From CAZCWX01 sp964502465 (GTDB lineage Bacteria; Desulfobacterota; Binatia; Bin18), in the NCBI GenBank assembly GCA_964502465.1, contig CAZCWX010000033.1:1-7254 (forward strand): a stretch of DNA of 7,254 nucleotides, given 5' to 3'. Positions 1-5,841 of this stretch are shown one piece after another. Numbering within the stretch: position 1 is the first letter of the stretch; every line of letters begins with the position of its first letter. The translations under genes and the position numbers were made by a program. The notes below the pieces were generated by a model. The model did no database searches and had not been told where the DNA came from. It was given only the letters and a program-made list of their open reading frames with translations.

Positions 1-2
1 AA

Positions 3-89
3 CGTCCGGGCCGCCAAGTTCCACGACGCAAACGGTCAGCGGCCCATCGGTTGCGCTTTGCCAAGTATGGCAAGCGGGTGGTGGCTTAA
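3..89 (+). CDS. Possible C-terminus of intron-encoded maturase (partial)
   Basis: An open frame enters from the left edge and stops with TAA at 87-89, about 60 bases before domain V. That is where the reverse transcriptase/maturase frame of a group II intron normally ends, inside domain IV. The 28 visible residues are very basic and end in FAKYGKRVVA. I do not recognise them as one of the common maturase C-termini, so the call rests on position and charge only. The other two frames stay open past the expected end of the maturase, into or near domain V, so they fit less well. A frameshifted or decayed maturase is also possible. Confidence 0.35.
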   Translation, partial: RPGRQVPRRKRSAAHRLRFAKYGKRVVA

Positions 90-108
90 CTGCGCGCCAT
101 TGCCCTTG

Positions 109-129
109 AGGGGGGAGTATTTCCCCCCT
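109..129 (+). other. G6/C6 hairpin followed by four T
   Basis: A run of six G (110-115) faces six C (123-128). Flanking A-T pairs at both ends of the stem leave a five-base loop, and TTTT follows at 129-132. On the + strand this looks like a rho-independent terminator. Its place between the maturase stop and domain V also fits the closing stem of intron domain IV. Both readings are inference. Confidence 0.45.
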
Positions 130-148
130 TTTCCTCTCCTTCGTGAAA

Positions 149-217
149 CGCCCCGTGCGGACCCGCATGCGGGGTGGTGGGGGGGCCGGGGAGGGCGACC
201 TCCCTGGCTACCAGATT
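149..217 (+). ncRNA. Group II intron domains V and VI
   Basis: Domain V: GCCCCG (150-155) pairs with CGGGGT (170-175), and an upper stem TGCG/CGCA (156-159 with 164-167) closes a short loop. The two unpaired bases 168-169 take the place of the conserved two-base bulge. Domain VI: a GGCC..GGGAGG arm from about 185 pairs with CCTCCC..GGC through a GCGA loop. An A at 210 is left unpaired, six to seven bases from the intron end, as expected for the branch-point adenosine. Domain V is the catalytic centre of the ribozyme. The pairing was done by eye and no covariance model was run. Confidence 0.65.
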
Positions 218-308
218 CGGCCTCTCGTTTCGCCGGCACGCGCTCACTCCTTCGGGTCGACTATTTCTCCCGCGGGCATGGTGTTACCGTGAAAGACCTG
301 TTCCTGAC
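218..308. other. Short spacer between intron end and defence gene
   Basis: This is the 3' exon of the left intron and also the region downstream of the 1072-residue gene. I see no complete attC here. A GGTAAC at about 284-289 (minus) only loosely resembles an attC core, and no hairpin followed by a T-run serves as a terminator for the minus-strand gene. Confidence 0.5.
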
Positions 309-3300
309 TCAGGTCCTGGCTTGCAGCATCTCCAGCACGTCGGCGCATGCGACGCTCGCGCGAAGAAGGCGGTCGCGATCAACTTCGCGGACGTGAGCGA
401 TCTCGTTACGGACAGGCGCGATTCGGCCGAGCGCAGTCTGAAGCCGTTGCTTCACGTCCGGCGTATCGCCCAAACGATGACGAGCATCCTGCCAAGCCTC
501 CGCCGCGAAGAGTAGGGGTGGGAGCTGACCAAGGTAGAGGTAGTCGACAATGCTCAGCAGCTCCGATCCCGCGGGGCGCGCCCGGAGCGCGCGTGCGAGG
601 GTTTCGCGTTCGCGCTCAGGCAACGCTTCCTCAATCCTCCGTGCGGCCGCCTCGCCGAAGCGTGCAGCGTAGACCTCACGGACGACGCCACGCAGCGCGC
701 GCTCGGTCTCCACAATACGTTGCCACACGGCCTCGGCGCCTGGCAGGAACCACGGTGGCGTGAGCGGCGGGGCGTCTGGCTCGCCCCCGAGTTGGCGGAA
801 CGCGACACGAATGATGTCCGCCATCCTTCGCCGCCGCTCGCGGAGAAACTCCGCGTACTCCATCGACTCCCATCCCAATGGAAGGGCGTGCTCGGCGCAC
901 AGACGGCCCCAGCGATCGTCGTCAATACCGAGCTTCTCGCGTAGAGGTGGAACGTACTCCGCCGGACCCCGACCGCCGATCACGCTGTTCTCGTGCCAGC
1001 CGACGTCCGCCAGATTGGCGACCTGGTTGACAAAGCGACGCTCCCGGATCCCGCGCGAATGGAGCCATGTTGTCGGAAATAGATGGTGGGCTTCGCTGGC
1101 TGCCCGCCCACCGTCTGCGGGCGGGTCGAGCAGGTTCTGAAGAAGCTGGTCGGAGAAAAGCGCCCGCGTTCCGAGAACGACCTGGGCCGCTCGGAATGCG
1201 AGTGCGGCTGGAGCCCGCGCCTTCTGCGTTTCGAGCGCCGAGACGAGAGTGTGCGTCCAGTAGTCGCCTGTGATCGTCTCGCCCATCGCGTCGTCGAGCG
1301 CGCGCAAGAAGCCGTCGGCGTCATCAGCTCTCAGCCTGGCAACCCGCGCCAAGTCCTGCTCGAAGATGGTCTCCGAGGAGCCCGAATAGCGTGCCGTAAG
1401 CAACGACCCGAAGACCCAGCGCGCGATCATCTCGTCGAGCTTGGTCTTCGGGACACCGGCCTTTCGGCCACGGATGTAGAAAGCATAAGCGTTCACGATT
1501 GCGTTCTTGGAGGCGACAAGCGTCTGGCTGACGAACCCGGCATGCTTCACGCGAAGCAAGTAGTCGCGCCACGGCGTGGGCTCCATGCACTCCTTCGCTG
1601 CATCGTCGAGTTGGCCTAAGCGTTTCAAGCGTCCGGCGGTGTCCGCTTCGCCCGTCGTCGGATCGACGCCACGAAGATAGCGATAGACGGCCGACATTCG
1701 CGCCCGACCAAAGGCGACGCCGCACACAGCCCGCAGAAGCTGTTGTGTATCGATCCCGACGACCGTCCCCAGGGACATTATCCGCGAGCGCTCCTCGATC
1801 CGGTCGCGCAACTCGCCGTGATAGACAGAGAGTAGCGTGAGGACAAAGTCAGCTTGCCCGAGGCGCGTTCCCTGGTTGTTGATACGGACGAAGATGTCGG
1901 CGACGTCTTCCTCCGTAATCTCCTCATCCTGCATTGTCGCGGTCTTGCGAATGTCAACCGTGGGGAACCGGTAGTCGCTGATCGCATGCGCACGACCGAG
2001 ATTGCGATCCACGGCGTCCTCGTACTTGTCGTCGACTACGCGACCCTTGTCCCGTAGCGCGTTGATGAGATCGCGCCGGAGCTGTGACGGGAGGCGCCGC
2101 CCGTCCCAGAGCTCGGTCACATTCGGCAGGAACTCAGGGTCATTGCGGATCGCCGCGTCGGCAACCTCGAATCGCCCGTCGCGCGGCCGGAACGCGATCA
2201 TGATCTTTCGCGTTGCACCGTCTTTGCCGATGACTTCGACGCCCCGGATCACGGCGTAGAGCGACGTGAGACGCTGCTGGCCATCGATGACTAAGGTCGT
2301 CGCTCGGAGGCCTGGCCTTTCCGCTCCGAGAGCACGAGCGTCTTTGTCGTTGGACGTGTGCCAGAAGACCAGCGTCCCCACAGGGAAGCCCACGAAAAGC
2401 GAGTCGAGGAGTTCGCGCACCTTAGTGTCTTCCCAGACGAAGGGCCGCTGCAGGTCGGGCAGGGCGATCACCTCACGCTCGATGTCGCTCATCAGCGAAG
2501 CAATGGAGCGCTGACCGTGCTCGAAGATCGGCGCCCGCCCGCGAACCCGTGGCTCCCTCGAAGCGCCGACATCGTCCTCGTCCGAAACATCATCGAGCTG
2601 TTCGGAATCTTGCATCGCAGCGACCGGTTCTGGCTGCGGCAACTCGCGGCCAATAACCCTCGCGACGTAGGTCACCGCGTCGGGGACGTGATCTTCGAGG
2701 CTGACTGGGCTCCGCACGCGCGCCATAGCCACGTCAACGAAGCTATTGAGCCCATCCCTAAGCAGATCGATTGCCTCCGCTGCGTGTTCGACAGGGAACG
2801 TAAGCAGCAACCCTCCCGGAACCTTTTTGAAATCCACGTCATTATCGGCCTCCGCTCCGAGAGCGCCGCGGACATCGTCTTCAATAGGTCCGATGACGCT
2901 GACCCGCATTTTTGACCGCGCGACCTCGCATGCGAGTAGACGGCCCGTCATCAGCCGAAGCCCCTGCTCGGTCTCACGCACGTACCACGCGTTGTTGCTC
3001 TCCTCATCCGCGTTCTCGATGGCCATCGCGAGAAACTGCAGCGCGTTGCAGCGTATCGCCTCATTTGGAATTGACAGTTCCAGCGTCTCGCGGACGCGTT
3101 GCTCGATCGCCGCACGCTGGTTCCAGGTACGATCGATCGTGTTGAAGATCGCGGGCGGTTCCTCGCTCGCGTCCCCCCTTGAACGGGCCTTCCGGAACTC
3201 CAACATCTCTGGGAACCGACTCTCCAGGAACGCAACATCGATGGCCGCGGGTGGGTTAGCGAGAACGTCCCGCCCACGATCCGTCAACTGGAAGCGACCG

Positions 3301-3527
3301 GGTCCAACGGCTTGGAGCACGCCAGCCTTCTTGAGGTAGGTCGTCGTCCAGCCGACCCGGTTATACAACCGGGTCTGCCCACTTCGGAGAACTTGCGCTC
3401 GGTCGTCGTCGGAGAGATGAAACTCCTGCGCCAGTCGCTCGACCGCCTCGGCAAGGGTGTGCTGCTGACCGTCACCGGCAAGGTTCAACAACGGAAGCAT
3501 CAAGTTCTGGAAGTCAGGGACAGCCAT
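309..3527 (-). CDS. Mrr_N-DUF262-HNH-HEPN fusion protein, putative anti-phage nuclease
   Basis: This 1072-residue protein is probably a modification-sensing or otherwise activated defence nuclease. Residues about 4-112 match the Mrr N-terminal winged-helix domain found in restriction proteins. Residues 120-330 are unassigned and end in an acidic linker (306-322). Residues about 340-565 are a DUF262 domain, with LQRPFVW at 359-365, IDGQQRLTS at 414-422 and FVRINNQGTRL at 546-556. This fold drives NTP hydrolysis in GmrS and SspE. Residues about 810-860 resemble the HNH/DUF1524 nuclease site, with EAHHLFP at 812-818, N834/N838 and N847. Residues about 932-1072 look like a Swt1-type HEPN domain ending in the RNase motif RNEIAH (1040-1045). 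The ATG at 3525-3527 is preceded by GGTAGGTG six bases away, and the Mrr domain starts at once, so the start is secure. It is large for an integron cassette gene. An attC lies 199 bases upstream; none is visible downstream, where an intron end lies instead. Function is inferred from domains. Confidence 0.85.
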   Translation of the reverse strand: MAVPDFQNLMLPLLNLAGDGQQHTLAEAVERLAQEFHLSDDDRAQVLRSGQTRLYNRVGWTTTYLKKAGVLQAVGPGRFQLTDRGRDVLANPPAAIDVAFLESRFPEMLEFRKARSRGDASEEPPAIFNTIDRTWNQRAAIEQRVRETLELSIPNEAIRCNALQFLAMAIENADEESNNAWYVRETEQGLRLMTGRLLACEVARSKMRVSVIGPIEDDVRGALGAEADNDVDFKKVPGGLLLTFPVEHAAEAIDLLRDGLNSFVDVAMARVRSPVSLEDHVPDAVTYVARVIGRELPQPEPVAAMQDSEQLDDVSDEDDVGASREPRVRGRAPIFEHGQRSIASLMSDIEREVIALPDLQRPFVWEDTKVRELLDSLFVGFPVGTLVFWHTSNDKDARALGAERPGLRATTLVIDGQQRLTSLYAVIRGVEVIGKDGATRKIMIAFRPRDGRFEVADAAIRNDPEFLPNVTELWDGRRLPSQLRRDLINALRDKGRVVDDKYEDAVDRNLGRAHAISDYRFPTVDIRKTATMQDEEITEEDVADIFVRINNQGTRLGQADFVLTLLSVYHGELRDRIEERSRIMSLGTVVGIDTQQLLRAVCGVAFGRARMSAVYRYLRGVDPTTGEADTAGRLKRLGQLDDAAKECMEPTPWRDYLLRVKHAGFVSQTLVASKNAIVNAYAFYIRGRKAGVPKTKLDEMIARWVFGSLLTARYSGSSETIFEQDLARVARLRADDADGFLRALDDAMGETITGDYWTHTLVSALETQKARAPAALAFRAAQVVLGTRALFSDQLLQNLLDPPADGGRAASEAHHLFPTTWLHSRGIRERRFVNQVANLADVGWHENSVIGGRGPAEYVPPLREKLGIDDDRWGRLCAEHALPLGWESMEYAEFLRERRRRMADIIRVAFRQLGGEPDAPPLTPPWFLPGAEAVWQRIVETERALRGVVREVYAARFGEAAARRIEEALPERERETLARALRARPAGSELLSIVDYLYLGQLPPLLFAAEAWQDARHRLGDTPDVKQRLQTALGRIAPVRNEIAHVREVDRDRLLRASVACADVLEMLQART

Positions 3528-3725
3528 GTTTTACACCTACCCGCGTTGAGAACCCGAGAATCAAGGACGGTCTTACCGCCAACCACGTCCACAGAGGCTC
3601 GACCCGCGCCGCCGCCGTAGACAGATCCACTGTGGGCCTCTCATCGTCCGGTAACCGCCGAAGCCCACGGATACTTCTTCAGATGGAACTCTCGTCCACT
3701 GGTTCTCCGCGCCTTTCGTGTCGAC
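3528..3725 (-). other. Leader of the defence gene; no gene seen
   Basis: These 198 bases lie between the attC end and the ATG at 3527. I see no convincing coding region; the + strand frame at 3632-3823 runs through the attC and has no recognisable content. The ribosome binding site GGTAGGTG lies at 3534-3541 (minus). No clear -35/-10 pair stands out. The length is long for a cassette leader, so a promoter or regulatory element could be present. Confidence 0.5.
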
Positions 3726-3825
3726 GCCGAACAGCCGCCCTCAGCGGCAAGGCCTCCAACCGCTGCCGTTCAGGTTCGCTTAGAACCGCAAGCGGGGCTG
3801 CGTCCGCTGCAGGGCTTCGTTAGGC
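3726..3825 (-). other. attC: attC recombination site (about 100 nt) after the PIN toxin gene
   Basis: Read on the minus strand, it opens with the core GCCTAAC (3825-3819) and closes with GTTCGGC (3732-3726). These are complementary at six of seven positions. Inside, GCCCT-G-CAGCGG-A-C on the left arm pairs with G-CCGCTG-AGGGC on the right arm, leaving one G and one A unpaired. Such extrahelical bases are the mark by which integron integrase reads attC polarity. The stretch between the arms can fold further (GGTTC/GAACC, and CCGCT with AGCGG). The 100-nt size lies within the usual 57-141. The site starts 24 bases after the toxin stop codon, as expected at the end of a cassette. The right core has C instead of the first purine of GTTRRRY, which may lower activity. 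Confidence 0.8.
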
Positions 3826-3849
3826 AGGCCTACCAAGTTGCAAAGGGCT

Positions 3850-4236
3850 TCACCACACCACCTTATCCGTATACTTCGGAAACATCGGATCGTTACTGAC
3901 TATGACCACGTCTTCAATGTTGGCCTGCGCGATCAAGAGACGGTCAAACGGGTCCTTGTGATGCGCCGGGAGGTGTTGCAATGCCAGTACATGGGTCAGC
4001 AGCACTGGTAAGGTTTCGAGGTGGTTCGTCTGCTGCTGACTTTCGATCAGTTCCGCCAAGGGGAGGGTGAGCTTGAGTTTCCCCAACTGTAGCTTGATCT
4101 GCATTTCCCACACGCTTGCCACACTGAGCACCAAAGAGTTCTGTTGATCTTGGCACAGAGCTATGGCTTGTGGTGAGAGCTTGGCTGGTTCACTGTCCCA
4201 CCAGATAAAGGTGTGCGTGTCCAGCAACAGTTTCAT
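3850..4236 (-). CDS. vapC: PIN-domain toxin, VapC-type ribonuclease
   Basis: This 128-residue protein is the toxin of a type II toxin-antitoxin pair. PIN toxins are Mg-dependent ribonucleases that cut tRNA or rRNA when not held by the antitoxin. Almost the whole chain is one PIN domain, opening with MKLLLDTHTFIWW. The likely acidic metal-binding residues are D6, E44, D98 (in HHKDPFDRL) and D116 (in SNDPMF). The DPFDR..IAQA signature is typical of the subgroup paired with Phd-type antitoxins. Its ATG overlaps the antitoxin stop as ATGA, so the two are translationally coupled. The gene is complete and less GC-rich than the large gene downstream. It sits at the end of a cassette, with an attC right after it. 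Chromosomal integrons commonly carry such pairs, thought to stabilise the array. Confidence 0.9.
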   Translation of the reverse strand: MKLLLDTHTFIWWDSEPAKLSPQAIALCQDQQNSLVLSVASVWEMQIKLQLGKLKLTLPLAELIESQQQTNHLETLPVLLTHVLALQHLPAHHKDPFDRLLIAQANIEDVVIVSNDPMFPKYTDKVVW

Positions 4237-4469
4237 GCCGTTTCCGTCCAGAATTCCTCCGGTAACGGTTCGTCAAAATCTTCACTGGTCCAGATTGCTC
4301 CAGCGTGTAGTCCTGCCACGCGCGGCGTGGTAGACAACGCAATAGGCACCAAACGGGCAAGCGGCGTTGTGCCTTCTGTCAGAATAACTTCAGTGCCTTC
4401 ACGCACCAAAGAGAGTAGTTCTTGTAGATTCGTTTGGGTTTCCCGCACATCAACTGTTTTCGTGAGCAT
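4233..4469 (-). CDS. Phd/YefM-type antitoxin of the PIN toxin
   Basis: This 78-residue protein should bind and block the PIN toxin encoded immediately downstream, and repress the shared promoter. The N-terminus (VDVRETQTNLQELLSLVREG, residues about 7-26, then EVILTEGTTPLARLVP) has the beta-helix pattern of Phd/YefM DNA-binding domains. The C-terminal tail (SEDFDEPLPEEFW, about 62-74) is acidic and aromatic, like antitoxin segments that wrap the toxin active site. The ATG at 4467-4469 has AGGAGAG six bases upstream. The stop overlaps the toxin start by four bases. No other start is plausible. Confidence 0.88.
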   Translation of the reverse strand: MLTKTVDVRETQTNLQELLSLVREGTEVILTEGTTPLARLVPIALSTTPRVAGLHAGAIWTSEDFDEPLPEEFWTETA

Positions 4470-4475
4470 GCCACA

Positions 4476-4494
4476 CTCTCCTATATGATGAGGA
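4476..4494 (-). promoter_or_regulatory. Antitoxin ribosome binding site and possible operator half-sites
   Basis: AGGAGAG at 4482-4476 (minus) is the ribosome binding site of the antitoxin. Just upstream, AGGA (4491-4494) and TCCT (4479-4482) on the + strand form a small inverted repeat around TATATGAT. It could be part of an autoregulatory operator with a -10-like box. The ribosome binding site is clear; the operator is a guess. Confidence 0.4.
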
Positions 4495-4527
4495 AAATCC
4501 TACCATGGTGAACGACGGGAGTGAAGG

Positions 4528-4534
4528 GTTAGGC
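4528..4534 (-). other. attC core remnant (GCCTAAC) containing a stop codon
   Basis: On the minus strand the end of the upstream gene reads GCC TAA C, so its stop codon forms part of a perfect RYYYAAC core, a common layout in integron cassettes. What follows (CCTTCACTCCC) begins like some attC sites. However, no matching arm and no GTTRRRY core occur in the 58 bases before the antitoxin start. The site seems to be truncated or decayed. Confidence 0.6.
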
Positions 4535-5152
4535 CGATGCGTCCGAAGGCAGTTTCTTCGCCTTCCGCTTCTTCGGACTGGCAACGGTTGTAAGAACGCC
4601 CATCCACTTCAAGAGCAGGTGGGACAGGCCCTGTTTGAGCCCAAGTGAAATACCGTCCGCCGCACCCAGAATTATGCGTGTGCCCCCGATCATAAGGAAG
4701 TAGATGGTAATGTGACCGAGGTCAGCGTGAGGGAATGCGGCCATGAACGCTGCTCCTGAGCCTGCTGCCGTGACCATTTGCAGCAAGCTCGACCCAGACA
4801 CAGGAGAGTTCATGATGGGAACCGGATAGGCGGAATAGATGTTCTCGGCATAGGCTTGGACGTGCGCCGGGTCCCACGGCGGCATGTCCTCTCGGACGTA
4901 GGCATCCAACACAGCTTGATGAAGTGCCGCAAAGCAGGCGTGAGGACCGCGATCAATGCTCGAGCCCCCAATGGTCTGAAATTCTTCGACCTCGTGAGAT
5001 AGCAGCAGATTCTCCAAGTGCTCCAGATCAGGGATGGCGGATGAAAACTGGTAGCTTGGCAAGGTCAGTGTTTCGACATCAGGCAGGTCATCACTTCCAA
5101 TCACGCGAGTGATGAAGAACTGCGGCCAACGCTGGGTATCCGATGTCTCCAT
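4529..5152 (-). CDS. Hypothetical integron cassette protein, 207 residues
   Basis: I do not recognise this protein. The ATG at 5150-5152 is chosen because AAGGAA lies seven bases upstream (5160-5165) and because the frame further upstream runs through an attC and an intron. The first 115 residues are mostly polar and acidic (for example DLPDVETLTLP at 22-32 and DLEHLENLLL at 42-51). Two hydrophobic stretches follow: residues about 122-140 (rich in Ala, Gly and Met) and about 147-170 (ITIYFLMIGGTRIILGAADG). These could be membrane or membrane-active segments. A basic tail (PKKRKAKK, 193-200) follows. There is no signal peptide. The gene fits exactly between an attC core (GTTAGGC at 5182-5176) and a second core holding its stop codon, the normal layout of a single-gene cassette. 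A role in defence or toxicity is possible but unsupported. Confidence 0.75.
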   Translation of the reverse strand: METSDTQRWPQFFITRVIGSDDLPDVETLTLPSYQFSSAIPDLEHLENLLLSHEVEEFQTIGGSSIDRGPHACFAALHQAVLDAYVREDMPPWDPAHVQAYAENIYSAYPVPIMNSPVSGSSLLQMVTAAGSGAAFMAAFPHADLGHITIYFLMIGGTRIILGAADGISLGLKQGLSHLLLKWMGVLTTVASPKKRKAKKLPSDASA

Positions 5153-5175
5153 TACGAGGTTCCTTTTCTGACGAC

Positions 5176-5232
5176 GCCTAACGCCGCACCCGGAGGGGCG
5201 CGAGCGTAGCGAGCGTCCCGCTCCAGTGTGTT
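5176..5232 (-). other. attC: attC site split by a group II intron
   Basis: Read on the minus strand: AAC (5232-5230) is the remaining half of the left core. A five-base spacer follows, then left arm GGAG-C-GGG-A-CGC (5224-5213), an eleven-base loop, right arm GCG-CCC-CTCC (5201-5192), a spacer, and the right core GTTAGGC (5182-5176). All ten arm pairs form, leaving C and A unpaired. These are the complements of the G and T extrahelical bases known on the recombining bottom strand. With the four bases moved away by the intron the site would be about 61 nt long, a typical size. It marks the 5' end of the cassette starting at the 207-residue gene. The GCGAGCG direct repeat at 5200-5215 lies in the loop region. 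Confidence 0.85.
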
Positions 5233-5811
5233 GTGTACGCCCGGCATGGGCGTGAGTGTGGGGGTGCAAGTCCCCTGTCGGAGGTTCACCTTCATGAGTC
5301 GCAGGATACATGAGGATAACGACAAGTCCAAGGCAAGGGCGTCACCGCGAGGTGGGGTCTGAAGGAAGCTGGCGACGGCACTGCGAGGCGAGGAACACGA
5401 ACGACATAGAAGGCCTACGTCCCTCGGACGAGCTGGCACCACACAGCACAGTCCGGTGAACCAGGGGAGCGGGTACATGTCGCGCTTGGGCAGTGACCAC
5501 TCACGGTCTTCTCCGGGGAGATCGGCTCTGTGTCCTGGGAAGTGGCGTGCCACGGCAAGTGACGGCGGGGAGGAGGAATCCGCTCTGAGCGCGGAGCAGC
5601 AGTCAGCCGAGGGCATAGGAGCCCAGTGCCCATACGGCACCGAGTGAAGGACTGAACAGGGGGGACAAGGCGGAGGGATGACCGCCTCGACAATGCCAGG
5701 CCCGTACTGGGCAATGGCTCTGCGGCGGAGGGTCATCGACCCAGCCTTGAGGGACCCAAAAATAATTAAGTATCCCGAATAGCCAGAGGGGGAGGCGCGA
5801 TGTCACTGCAG
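5233..5811 (+). mobile_element. Group II intron, 5' part, inserted in attC and cut by an IS
   Basis: The intron RNA starts with GTGTACGCCCGGCATGGG and the terminal hairpin CGCCC/GGGCG (5238-5252). Domain I sequences typical of bacterial group II introns follow, such as GAGGTGGGGTCTGAAGGAAG and GAGGAACACGAAC. Then comes GC-rich structured sequence up to the maturase start at 5800. The 5' splice site is placed at 5233 rather than 5226 for two reasons. The five bases before it (GTGTT, 5228-5232) pair perfectly with AACAC at 5394-5398, a candidate EBS1. Also, the cut then falls inside the attC core as GTT|RRRY. Orientation is opposite to the cassette genes, as known for class C attC-targeting introns. 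The IS junction is not sharply defined, so the end at 5811 is approximate; the 3' half lies beyond the IS or is lost. Confidence 0.78.
5800..5811 (+). pseudogene. Start of intron-encoded reverse transcriptase/maturase, interrupted
   Basis: GGGGGAGG at 5788-5795 lies four bases before ATG at 5800-5802, which is followed by codons for Ser, Leu and Gln and then TAA. I recall MSLQTPEK as a common N-terminus of bacterial group II intron reverse transcriptases, and the position just after domain III is right for it. The frame ends where IS-related sequence appears to begin, so the gene is probably split by the IS and inactive. Four residues are weak evidence on their own. Confidence 0.5.
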
Positions 5812-5841
5812 TAAAGATCATTGCGGCGAATTATTCACTCT

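Larger units (their letters stand above)
1..217 (+). mobile_element. Group II intron, 3' end (5' part outside window)
   Basis: This is the distal end of a bacterial group II intron. In order it shows the probable end of the maturase reading frame (stop at 87-89), a strong G6/C6 hairpin at 109-129, a domain V-like hairpin starting near 149, and a domain VI-like hairpin at about 184-212 with an unpaired A at 210. The element ends near 215-217 in the form CCAGAT/T, close to the CTACCCGAT ends I recall for introns of this kind. The exact 3' splice site is uncertain. The intron runs opposite to the large defence gene next to it and in the same direction as the second intron at 5233. It could be a copy of the same intron type, but no sequence overlaps between the two pieces to test this. 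Confidence 0.68.

Noticed and set aside
2358..2915. 185-residue + strand frame, and several others across 300-3500
   Set aside because: These are antisense or out-of-frame shadows of the 1072-residue gene, whose domains are clear throughout.
3632..3823. 63-residue + strand frame upstream of the defence gene
   Set aside because: It runs through the attC structure, has arginine/serine-rich random composition and lacks a ribosome binding site.
5200..5215. GCGAGCG-TA-GCGAGCG direct repeat as a separate repeat element or iteron
   Set aside because: There are only two units, and they fall within the apical part of the attC hairpin, which explains them.
5226..5232. GTGTG at 5226 as the 5' end of the intron
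   Set aside because: It fits the GTGYG start better, but it would remove the attC core cut and the IBS1-EBS1 pairing that a start at 5233 gives.
5153..5311. 53-residue N-terminal extension of the 207-residue gene (frame starting at 5311)
   Set aside because: It crosses the attC and the first 79 bases of the intron, and a good ribosome binding site precedes the internal ATG at 5152.
5152..5736. 194-residue minus-strand open frame
   Set aside because: It lies antisense to the structured intron RNA and the attC, has low-complexity composition and matches no family.
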